NCBI GenBank assembly: GCA_016297775.1
Contig: JAEDGA010000067.1
Location: forward strand, 1 to 5,282
DNA from: Candidatus Methanomethylophilaceae archaeon
Lineage (GTDB): Archaea > Thermoplasmatota > Thermoplasmata > Methanomassiliicoccales > Methanomethylophilaceae
Direction: 5' to 3'
Length of the DNA stretch: 5,282 nucleotides
Shown: positions 1 to 5,249 of the stretch, piece after piece
Layout: each line of letters begins with the position of its first letter
How positions within the stretch are numbered: position 1 is the stretch's first letter
The notes under the pieces: model-generated
What the model was told of the DNA's origin: nothing
Database searches by the model: none
Seen by the model: only the letters and a program-made list of their open reading frames with translations
Translations under genes and position numbers: made by a program

Positions 1-351
1 GATTCCGTACTCCTTGTGGTACTTCTCGGTGATTGCCTTCTGACCGGCAACGACAGAAGCTCCCATTCCCTTCTCGGTTCCCATCTGGGAAACCCACTCG
101 GTCTCGAGCTGGAGGTTGGGGAATCCGAGGGTGAGTGCTCTCTCGATTGCATCCTTGGAGATGTAGTCGACGTACTCTTTGGTGATCCTCTCGACGGACT
201 TCTCGGTTCCGGGCCTGGGTGCGTAGTTGAGCTCAGGAATGACGTATCCTGCTCCGACCTTGATTCCGCATCCGTAGGAGACAGGCTTCTTTGCGTGTCC
301 GAAGACCATGTCATCCGCACAATCATATGCCATCTTAGTGAACTTAGCCAT
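1..351 (-). CDS. mtaB: Methanol:corrinoid methyltransferase MtaB, N-terminal part (runs off the window)
   Basis: MtaB is the zinc enzyme that cleaves methanol and moves its methyl group to the Co(I) corrinoid of MtaC; MtaA then passes the methyl on to coenzyme M. Only the first 117 codons are here. They read MAKFTKMAYDCADDMVFGHA, then a segment GAGYVIPELNYAPRPG, then LQLETEWVSQMG and AITEKYHKEYGI. These match my recollection of the Methanosarcina MtaB N-terminus (GAGYTIPEINYAPRP, ILETEHVQQM, EKYHDEYGI). The zinc ligands lie further in and outside the window, so activity cannot be judged. The start is ATG at 351, two bases after the mtaC stop, with a strong Shine-Dalgarno site inside the end of mtaC. 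The frame is open to the window edge. The mtaC-mtaB order is the usual one for this operon. Identification is confident. Confidence 0.93.
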   Translation of the reverse strand, partial: MAKFTKMAYDCADDMVFGHAKKPVSYGCGIKVGAGYVIPELNYAPRPGTEKSVERITKEYVDYISKDAIERALTLGFPNLQLETEWVSQMGTEKGMGASVVAGQKAITEKYHKEYGI

Positions 352-353
352 AT

Positions 354-1133
354 TTAAGCACCTCCAACAATTGCGTCCCACTCTTCACGGATCTTCTTCC
401 AGTCGTATCCGGCGAGGACCTTCTCTGCGATCAGAGGGGTCATGGGGGCCTTTGCGGAATAGATTCCAAGGTCGAAGGACTCTGCGAAGTCTCTGTTGAC
501 TGCTCCTCCTGCTGCCATGTAGGGGATGGTGATTCCCTCTGCCTGGAGCCTTGCTGCTCCATCCTTCATGGCGGTCATGGTGGTGGTCATGAGAGCGGTA
601 CCGGAAACCATGAAGGGCTTCTCTGCCTTAACGCACTCAACGACCTCATCGACGGGAACGTCCTTTCCGAGGTCAACGACAGTGTATCCTGCTGCCCTCA
701 TCATGACTGCTGCGATGTTCTTTCCGATGTCGTGGGGGTCTCCCTCGGCAGCGTGCATGACCATCGTTCCCTTAGTTGCCCTTCCTCCGGGAACCTGCTT
801 CTCTGCGATAGCGATTCCGACTTCCATGACCTTTGCGGCCATCATGATCTCGGGGAGGTAGTAGACGTGCTGTGCGTACAGGAGAGAAACGATCTCCATA
901 CCAGCAACGAGTCCGTTGTTGATGATGTCCAGGGGCTCCTTGTTCTTCAGAGCTGCAGTGACTGCAGGTCCGACTTCCTTGAACTTCATGTACAGAACTG
1001 CGCTTGCGACGGACTTGAGGTCTGCGTCAGCGGGCAGCATCTTTGCAGCGATCGCCTCAGGCGAATCGTTGTTCTCAGCTTCAGCGTCGTAACGCCTGAG
1101 AATCATGCCGTAGTTAATCTTTGTGTCAACCAT
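354..1133 (-). CDS. mtaC: Methanol-specific corrinoid protein MtaC
   Basis: MtaC is the cytoplasmic corrinoid protein that accepts the methyl group of methanol from MtaB and presents it to MtaA for transfer to coenzyme M. The 259-residue length matches the family (about 258 in Methanosarcina). Residues about 15-115 form the helical cap domain. Residues about 120-245 form the Rossmann-like B12 domain. The cobalamin signature EGDPHDIGKN is at 130-139, with His134 as the expected lower cobalt ligand. GTALMTTTM (178-186) and the GGGAVNRDF-like stretch (AGGAVNRDF, 208-216) are further family hallmarks. The start ATG at 1133 is supported by GAGGTGA six bases upstream. It is the first gene of the mtaC-mtaB unit. 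The AT-rich upstream region supplies candidate promoters and a palindrome. Codon use is regular, as expected for a highly expressed catabolic gene. Identification is very confident; which paralogue it is cannot be told. Confidence 0.96.
   Translation of the reverse strand: MVDTKINYGMILRRYDAEAENNDSPEAIAAKMLPADADLKSVASAVLYMKFKEVGPAVTAALKNKEPLDIINNGLVAGMEIVSLLYAQHVYYLPEIMMAAKVMEVGIAIAEKQVPGGRATKGTMVMHAAEGDPHDIGKNIAAVMMRAAGYTVVDLGKDVPVDEVVECVKAEKPFMVSGTALMTTTMTAMKDGAARLQAEGITIPYMAAGGAVNRDFAESFDLGIYSAKAPMTPLIAEKVLAGYDWKKIREEWDAIVGGA
359..365 (-). promoter_or_regulatory. Ribosome binding site of mtaB inside the 3' end of mtaC
   Basis: On the minus strand the sequence reads GGAGGTG, seven bases before the mtaB ATG. 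It lies in the last codons of mtaC and immediately before its TAA stop. This fixes the mtaB start and suggests the two subunits are translated in a coupled way, as expected for partners that form a complex. Confidence 0.85.
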
Positions 1134-1139
1134 GCTATC

Positions 1140-1146
1140 TCACCTC
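1140..1146 (-). promoter_or_regulatory. Ribosome binding site of mtaC
   Basis: The minus strand reads GAGGTGA, six bases before the mtaC ATG at 1133. It is a strong match to the archaeal anti-Shine-Dalgarno sequence and decides the start. It implies a transcript with a leader, unlike the divergent gene. Confidence 0.8.
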
Positions 1147-1200
1147 TTTCGATCTGCCATTGGGCTTCTCGAAGTGGTTGATTGATGATGGAATTGATTG

Positions 1201-1210
1201 GTATTTAAAA
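1201..1210 (-). promoter_or_regulatory. Second candidate TATA box for mtaCB
   Basis: The minus strand reads TTTTAAATAC here. If used, transcription would begin near 1175-1180 and give a leader of about 45 nt. It competes with the better-looking TATA box at 1247-1262, and the sequence alone does not decide between them. Confidence 0.35.
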
Positions 1211-1226
1211 CTCCGAAAAAAATATC

Positions 1227-1241
1227 CAAATCTCCGATTTG
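1227..1241 (-). repeat. Perfect palindrome next to the mtaC TATA box (operator candidate)
   Basis: The plus strand has CAAATC, then TCC, then GATTTG: two perfect 6-base inverted arms around a 3-base centre. It sits between the upstream TATA box (1247-1262) and the expected transcription start near 1222. A protein bound here would block initiation of mtaCB. If transcribed it could instead form a small hairpin at the RNA 5' end. The role as an operator is inference. Confidence 0.5.
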
Positions 1242-1246
1242 ATACC

Positions 1247-1262
1247 GTATATATACTTTACT
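1247..1262 (-). promoter_or_regulatory. Likely promoter (BRE plus TATA box) of mtaCB
   Basis: On the minus strand AGTAAA is followed at once by GTATATATAC. This is a purine/A-rich BRE-like element followed by a TATA core, as in archaeal promoters. Transcription would start about 25 bases on, near 1222, giving a leader of about 90 nt before the mtaC ATG. Methanol operons of other methanogens are strongly regulated and can have long leaders. The TATA core is itself palindromic, so strand assignment rests on gene position. Confidence 0.5.
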
Positions 1263-1321
1263 ATTATAAATCTCTAAACGGCATCCTATAACAGGAAGGA
1301 TCGGAACGTCTATTCCGCCAC

Positions 1322-1363
1322 CTATAATATAATTAAACTGTCTAATATAATAGTATATTATAG
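1322..1363. repeat. AT-rich inverted repeat in the divergent control region
   Basis: CTATAATATA at 1322-1331 is matched by its exact reverse complement TATATTATAG at 1354-1363, with 22 bases between. Both arms are nearly all A/T, so chance is a real possibility, but ten of ten bases match and the ends are closed by a C/G pair. It lies in the spacer between the two divergent promoters. It could be a protein-binding pair, or simply composition. Confidence 0.35.
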
Positions 1364-1410
1364 CGATTTTAGAAAGAAACAAATTTTTAACCTATGTATA
1401 ATCGGCAAAT

Positions 1411-1421
1411 TATTTGTATAA
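1411..1421 (+). promoter_or_regulatory. Likely TATA box of the transposase-like gene (leaderless mRNA)
   Basis: The stretch TATTTGTATAA lies about 25 bases upstream of the ATG at 1441. This is the archaeal TATA-to-start distance, so transcription would begin at or next to the start codon. No Shine-Dalgarno sequence precedes the ATG, which fits a leaderless transcript. A second similar box, ATGTATAATC at 1394-1403, lies about 20 bases further up and would give a short leader. Confidence 0.45.
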
Positions 1422-1436
1422 TGTTGCATTATACAA
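1414..1436. repeat. Perfect 10-base palindrome over the transposase promoter
   Basis: TTGTATAATG (1414-1423) and its exact reverse complement CATTATACAA (1427-1436) are separated by TTG. The palindrome overlaps the likely TATA box and ends four bases before the ATG at 1441. It is the best inverted repeat noticed in the window. It would suit a dimeric repressor, possibly autoregulation. Its role as the end of a mobile element is less likely because no partner copy was found past the gene. Confidence 0.6.
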
Positions 1437-1440
1437 CACC

Positions 1441-2946
1441 ATGCCATCCCTCGTCTATTTGAGGAATAAATCCAACGATCGCATCTATGTTTACAGTAAT
1501 GTGAGGAGCGGAACCAAGGACGGAAAGCCCGTATATTCGCGCAGATGCATAGGTCATTTGGACGAAAAGACCGGGGAGATAGTGCCCAACAACACCCGCG
1601 GATCTTCTCCTACCGCCACACTGAAGTATTCCGGACTGTCGGATGCGATTATACAACTGTCCGAGAGGGTGGGACTCACGCACACACTGAAGGTGACGTT
1701 CGGCAGCATGTGGAGGGACATCCTCACCTGCGCCATGTACGGACTCACAGGAAATACCGACCTATCCTCGATAGAATCATGGTGCATGAGATTTGAAACA
1801 CCGTCGGACAGGATCCTGACGCAGAAGGACATAGAGGAGTTGTTGAGCAATATAGACGAGGATGGTGTGAACGCATTCCAGAGGATCTGGAGGAAGAAGG
1901 TCAAGGACCGCAACATCATGCACATATCCGCATCACCCGCCGCAAGCTACGACAGACATTCCTTCACCTCGATGATATCCGCGGACACGGACTCGGTCAT
2001 GACCGTGGACATGGACATCTGTTACGGTATCGATACCCAGCTCCCCATATCATACAATCTGCTGCCGAGCAAGGTTCTGGATCTGGAGGACATCATCGGT
2101 TCTGAGGACAGGTACAGATGGATCAATCCCACCGACATCCTTTACGTGCTCAACAAGGAATACTGCGAAGGTAACAACGTGAACGTCATGGTGGTCAGCG
2201 ACAGGAGGTTCACGGTGGAACTGCCGAAGGACCACCATATGTTCAAAACGGTCACGGACGAACTCCATGACGATATCCTGACCTATGCCAACTACAAGAC
2301 ATCCACAGGAGGTTCCAACTTCGTCAACACCCACGTGATCGATGTGTCCGGTACCCCATGTTATGCCCATATGTACTACAGTGCGGAAGAAGCGGAGAAA
2401 GAGATCGGTTCCTTCCTGACGCTGATCGAGAAATGCCGTATGGAACTGGTTACCAACCATCTTGTGAACGCCCACACCGAGATCTACGGTAAGTTCTTCG
2501 ACATGAAAGGTCCGGACATGGGTGTGGAACTGAACAGTAACAGCATCATGGAGCATACGAAACGTGCCGGTACCACCATCATCCTCTCGGATGTCATCGT
2601 GGATCCCATCCTCGCGTTGGATTATATGAGTCTAAACGTCTTCGCCGAGAGGACCTTCAATGACTTGCAGAACGGAAGCGACCACCTGAAACTGAAACTG
2701 TATCTCAGACACAATCTGGAATCCAGATACTTCATCCAGTTCATTACGCTGATCCTAAGATCCGTGATAAGGAAATGTCTCATCGACAACAACCTGCGCA
2801 GAGATTACACCGTGGAGGACGTGGTCAGGGAGATAAACAACATTGCATTGGTGAACATGTCCGATAGGAAGGTCCCGATAAGGACGGAACTGAACTTCCG
2901 TCAGAGACTGTTCCTGGAAGCCCTCGGTACGGATACCGACGAATGA
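1441..2946 (+). CDS. IS4/IS1634-type DDE transposase-like protein, divergent, possibly domesticated
   Basis: The 501-residue protein resembles the long IS4/IS1634-type transposases, which cut and join DNA with a DDE RNase H-fold domain. The N-terminal part has IYVYSNV and CIGHLDEKTGEIVPN (36-50), close to the family's usual KCIGK-D-TGEIVP opening. D171 in YDRHSF is the likely first acidic residue, followed by GIDTQLPISYNLLPSKVLD (196-214). D254 in SDRRF stands where the family has DRGF. E403 in AERTFNDLQ is the third, followed by FIQFITLILRS (431-441) and YTVEDVV (456-462). The triad therefore appears kept. The usual YG-N-RD segment after the first Asp seems shortened, DRGF has become DRRF, and the Lys after the Glu is Gln. 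The start is ATG 1441; an upstream TTG at 1414 lies inside the palindrome and has no support. No terminal inverted repeats were found. Base composition resembles the neighbours. It may be an old, immobile copy. Family assignment is from memory of motifs. Confidence 0.72.
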   Translation: MPSLVYLRNKSNDRIYVYSNVRSGTKDGKPVYSRRCIGHLDEKTGEIVPNNTRGSSPTATLKYSGLSDAIIQLSERVGLTHTLKVTFGSMWRDILTCAMYGLTGNTDLSSIESWCMRFETPSDRILTQKDIEELLSNIDEDGVNAFQRIWRKKVKDRNIMHISASPAASYDRHSFTSMISADTDSVMTVDMDICYGIDTQLPISYNLLPSKVLDLEDIIGSEDRYRWINPTDILYVLNKEYCEGNNVNVMVVSDRRFTVELPKDHHMFKTVTDELHDDILTYANYKTSTGGSNFVNTHVIDVSGTPCYAHMYYSAEEAEKEIGSFLTLIEKCRMELVTNHLVNAHTEIYGKFFDMKGPDMGVELNSNSIMEHTKRAGTTIILSDVIVDPILALDYMSLNVFAERTFNDLQNGSDHLKLKLYLRHNLESRYFIQFITLILRSVIRKCLIDNNLRRDYTVEDVVREINNIALVNMSDRKVPIRTELNFRQRLFLEALGTDTDE

Positions 2947-3017
2947 ACATGTACGATTCATCCGTTACTATAGGAGTCGTGCGATGTCCATCATAATAGG
3001 GGGATATAGATAGAATA

Positions 3018-3432
3018 ATGGAATCGATCGAAATGAGGGATATCGATGGAATCGTCCCTAACGCTACCATCACCGCACCTGCAGTCGCGGCCATGGGTGT
3101 CGGATCCATCGATGACGGTGAGATAGGATCGATGATTGTCTTCCGGATATCGGTATCGGAGAAGGGTCCGGATGTTGCGACATGATATTCGTCCCGACCA
3201 CATACGGGATGAACCACAACGAATCCTTGATGGCCGCGGACATCACCGATCGAGGATATGGGGCAGACATGACTTTCGATGTCAAAGGTCTCGTACCTAC
3301 GGACGGTAAAGACAGGATATCGTTGGTCGCATGAAGAGCATATTCCAAAATATGCCCCCCATGATCCGTACTGTGGAGATGTATCGTCATGCGAACATCA
3401 TCATGGTGGTCGTATCGGACAACGCCATGTGA
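3018..3432 (+). pseudogene. Possible decayed coding sequence; M20-amidohydrolase-like fragment in the middle
   Basis: Three short frames follow each other, each joined by an ATGA overlap: 3018-3185 (55 codons, begins MESIEMRDIDGIVPN), 3182-3334 (50 codons, begins MIFVPTTYGMNHNES) and 3331-3432 (33 codons, begins MKSIFQNMPP). The second opens like the C-terminal end of M20-type amidohydrolases (N-carbamoyl amino acid hydrolase or allantoate amidohydrolase), where MIFVPS..G.SHNP.E is common. A weak match to the following D...GAD also fits. None of the three has a good Shine-Dalgarno site. The third frame continues past its TGA with further coding-like sequence (WDVDDEYAIWVPNLL) to a TAG. The simplest reading is a gene broken by frameshifts and stops. 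A set of real small proteins cannot be excluded. The family link is tentative. Confidence 0.3.
3338..3355 (+). repeat. Small perfect hairpin followed by a C-run
   Basis: GCATATT (3338-3344) and AATATGC (3349-3355) are perfect inverted arms around a CCAA loop. The run of C that follows (3355-3360) rules out a classical T-rich terminator. The function is unknown; it may be chance in decayed sequence. Confidence 0.35.
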
Positions 3433-3597
3433 TGGGATGTCGATGACGAATATGCCATATGGGTACCGAACCTCTTGTAGATGTCACATATGGTTCATCC
3501 CTATCATCGGGCGTCATACCACTCCCGGGACGGAACGGGAGAATAACATCCTTTCTGATTCATATACACATGTCCAAACCGCCATCCCATGTGATGG
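3425..3597 (+). repeat. Direct repeat of an 11-mer flanking part of the non-coding stretch
   Basis: CCATGTGATGG occurs at 3425-3435 and again at 3587-3597, 162 bases apart. Both copies are followed within about 20 bases by a GATGACGA motif, so the similarity extends imperfectly. The second copy also forms a short hairpin with CCATC just upstream. It could be a relic of a local duplication. Confidence 0.3.
3522..3541. repeat. GC-rich hairpin upstream of the reductase gene
   Basis: CTCCCG (3522-3527) pairs perfectly with CGGGAG (3536-3541) around an 8-base loop. No T-run follows on the plus strand. It lies about 120 bases before the reductase gene and could be an RNA structure or chance. Confidence 0.3.
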
Positions 3598-3663
3598 ATC
3601 CCATACATCGGATGACGATATCCTAACGCAACCGATATGATATATGATGAGATACACGACGTG

Positions 3664-4710
3664 ATGGATACCGATATCCTCATCATCGGTGCCGGCCCGT
3701 CCGGATTGTCCGCAGCGTTGTACCTGTCCTCCAACGGCATGGACGTGACTGTAGCGGACAGGATGTCCACGGAGACATATGACAGATATCACAGCATATG
3801 CGGTGCGGGGATCAGCGAACGCGCATTCTCCAGACTTGAAATGATAGAGCCATGTCATATAAGGAACCGCGTGGAGAGAGGCGAGTTGGTGTTCCCCGGA
3901 GGGGTGAAGGTAACACTGCCGGTGAAAGGTTACGTTCTCGACAGACCTGCGTTCCTGAAGGAACTCAAAGGAAGATGCATGGACAACGGATGCAGATTCG
4001 TGCATGGTACCGCGGTATCCGTGGTACGCGAAGGAGAGGGATTCCGTACATACCTCCGCGACGGTACGGAGTTATCGTCACACAGGATCATCGGATGCGA
4101 CGGAGCGCACTCCGTTGTGAGGAGATATCTGTTCGGATGGAGACCCAGGGAGATGATACCCACCACCGAATGCATCGTAAGAGGGGATCCGGAACCCGTG
4201 TTCCGCATGGAGATGGGTGAAAGATACAACGGTATGTATCGCTGGGAGTTCCCCGCAGGGGATGATGTGAGCATAGGTTCCGTGAAAGGTGCGATAGACA
4301 CCTTAGATGCGGTACACACGGGTTCGCGTATGATCCCGATAGGTGCGGAAGGGCCGATCGAGATGAACGGAGCATACCTGTGCGGGGATTCCGCGGGGAT
4401 GCCCAACCCCGTATGTGCGGGAGGTCTGATGGCCGGAATGCTTGCGGGACAGGAATGTGCCAGATCCATACTCTCTGGAAAAAGTGGCGGTTATCAGAGA
4501 TGGTGGGACAGGAGCATACTGTCCTCCAAAAGGTTCATGATGTTCCACGATACCATCGCCGGGTGGAAGGATGAGGATTTCATCAAAGCCAGCAGACCTT
4601 TCAGGGATTGCGGCAACATCTATCTCACGGGGATCAAGGCATTGCTCACGCAACCGAGATATGCACGTGAGTACATAGGGTGCATACAGACGTTCAGACA
4701 TTCATGGTGA
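3664..4710 (+). CDS. Geranylgeranyl reductase family FAD-dependent oxidoreductase
   Basis: Members of this family use FAD to saturate double bonds of geranylgeranyl chains, in archaea chiefly those of the archaeol membrane lipids, and act at the membrane surface. The protein is 348 residues from ATG 3664. The FAD dinucleotide-binding GAGPSG is at 9-14, right after the first beta strand. Cys46 in SICGAG matches the family's CG-G motif. GCDGAHSVVRR (144-154) is the second FAD motif. YRWEFP (192-197) is the YxWxFP substrate-pocket signature of archaeal geranylgeranyl reductases. CGDSAGMPNP (240-249) is the FAD ribityl/pyrophosphate motif, followed by AGGL. It is shorter than the roughly 390-400 residues typical of archaeal enzymes, mainly at the C-terminus. 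An in-frame ATG at 3637 would add nine residues; neither start has a good Shine-Dalgarno site, and 3664 fits the fold better. The stop overlaps the next gene's ribosome binding site. The exact substrate cannot be read from sequence. Confidence 0.85.
   Translation: MDTDILIIGAGPSGLSAALYLSSNGMDVTVADRMSTETYDRYHSICGAGISERAFSRLEMIEPCHIRNRVERGELVFPGGVKVTLPVKGYVLDRPAFLKELKGRCMDNGCRFVHGTAVSVVREGEGFRTYLRDGTELSSHRIIGCDGAHSVVRRYLFGWRPREMIPTTECIVRGDPEPVFRMEMGERYNGMYRWEFPAGDDVSIGSVKGAIDTLDAVHTGSRMIPIGAEGPIEMNGAYLCGDSAGMPNPVCAGGLMAGMLAGQECARSILSGKSGGYQRWWDRSILSSKRFMMFHDTIAGWKDEDFIKASRPFRDCGNIYLTGIKALLTQPRYAREYIGCIQTFRHSW
4706..4710 (+). promoter_or_regulatory. Ribosome binding site of the coiled-coil gene, containing the reductase stop codon
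   Basis: GGTGA at 4706-4710 lies five bases before ATG 4716, and its last three bases are the TGA stop of the reductase. This selects 4716 over the upstream in-frame ATG codons at 4680 and 4704. It also suggests that ribosomes ending on the reductase start the next gene. Confidence 0.6.
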
Positions 4711-4715
4711 TCACG

Positions 4716-5249
4716 ATGGGATTGATTGACGAAGATATCAGGACACTTGACAATATTCTGAAAGAGAAGAACTCTGAACTCAACGCGCACAAGAAATCCA
4801 GGGACAAGTTCCAAGAGAGCGCACGCAACAGCCAGATCAAGAGGGACAACTTCAGGAACATGTCACGCGACCTCATGAAGACCAATTCCGAGCTCAGGAA
4901 GGAGAGGGACAGGTACAACGAGCTCACCCGCCAGGCGAAGAGCGAGCGCGAGAACATCAAGATCAGGATCGAGGAACTCAGAGCGGACGGTGTCAGAGAC
5001 CTTGAGGCTCTCAAGACAGAGAGGGACGCGTTCCACAGACAGGTAGTGGAATATCATGCGAAATCTCAGGATATCCACGCGCGTATCGAAGAGAACAATG
5101 AGCGCATAGACTCAATGAAGAAGCTCGCCGACGAGGCTCACGAACAGTCCATCAAGTTCAGGGAGGCTGCGGACAAGGAGCATCAGGAGTTCGTCAGATG
5201 CCTGGAAGAGATCAGGCGCATCAGGGATGAACTGCCCGACGACCTGTGA
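4716..5249 (+). CDS. Small soluble coiled-coil protein of unknown function
   Basis: The 177-residue protein is almost wholly charged and helical. Residues about 5-170 are rich in Glu, Lys, Arg, Asp and Gln, with Leu, Ile, Met or Phe at heptad-like spacing. Short stretches such as KSRDKF, IKRDNF, KERDRY and KTERDAF recur, which points to a long coiled coil. There is no signal peptide, membrane segment or recognisable catalytic motif, and only one Cys near the C-terminus. It recalls the archaeal uncharacterised coiled-coil proteins grouped with COG1340, but is shorter (those are near 290 residues), so the link is loose. The start at 4716 is chosen for its GGTGA site overlapping the reductase stop. 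Local GC looks a little higher than in the reductase. It probably self-associates or acts as a scaffold. Coupling to the reductase hints at a shared process but does not prove one. Confidence 0.75.
   Translation: MGLIDEDIRTLDNILKEKNSELNAHKKSRDKFQESARNSQIKRDNFRNMSRDLMKTNSELRKERDRYNELTRQAKSERENIKIRIEELRADGVRDLEALKTERDAFHRQVVEYHAKSQDIHARIEENNERIDSMKKLADEAHEQSIKFREAADKEHQEFVRCLEEIRRIRDELPDDL

Larger units (their letters stand above)
2947..3636. other. 690-base stretch without a convincing intact gene
   Basis: Between the transposase-like gene and the reductase no reading frame looks like a normal gene. The longer frames on both strands read as low-complexity shadows. The stretch contains short plus-strand ORFs that run into each other (3018-3432), small hairpins at 3338-3355 and 3522-3541, a repeated 11-mer (3425 and 3587), and a weak TATA-like sequence, TTCATATACA at 3559-3568, that could serve the reductase gene. 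No T-run terminator follows the stop at 2946. Its GC content is similar to the genes, which fits decayed coding sequence better than a purely regulatory spacer. Confidence 0.6.

Noticed and set aside
1140..1382. An 80-codon minus-strand frame upstream of mtaC, ending in MADRKR and overlapping the mtaC ribosome binding site.
   Set aside because: It runs through the AT-rich promoter region and both TATA candidates, shows no recognisable domain, and its end merely coincides with the mtaC Shine-Dalgarno site.
1414..1440. A TTG start that would add nine residues to the transposase-like protein.
   Set aside because: The codons lie inside the perfect palindrome and TATA box with no ribosome binding site; ATG 1441 matches the family's N-terminus and a leaderless start.
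2050..2556. A 168-codon minus-strand frame antisense to the transposase-like gene.
   Set aside because: It is rich in His and Val from reversed codons of the real gene and has no domain or start signal.
2941..2972. A weak ATGAA/TTCAT inverted repeat just after the transposase stop, considered as a terminator or right element end.
   Set aside because: The arms are only five bases, no T-run follows, and they do not match any inverted repeat at the left of the gene.
3070..3390. Minus-strand frames of about 100-130 codons across the gene-poor stretch.
   Set aside because: They are rich in Ser, Pro, Arg and His without domains, and look like chance frames opposite GATC/ATCG-rich sequence.
3389..3640. 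An 83-codon plus-strand frame just before the reductase gene.
   Set aside because: Its composition (Thr, Ser, Cys, His, Trp scattered) is unlike a folded protein, it has no Shine-Dalgarno site, and it overlaps the hairpins and repeat.
3930..4469. A 179-codon minus-strand frame antisense to the reductase gene.
   Set aside because: It is Ser/Pro-rich shadow coding opposite a gene with clear FAD motifs.
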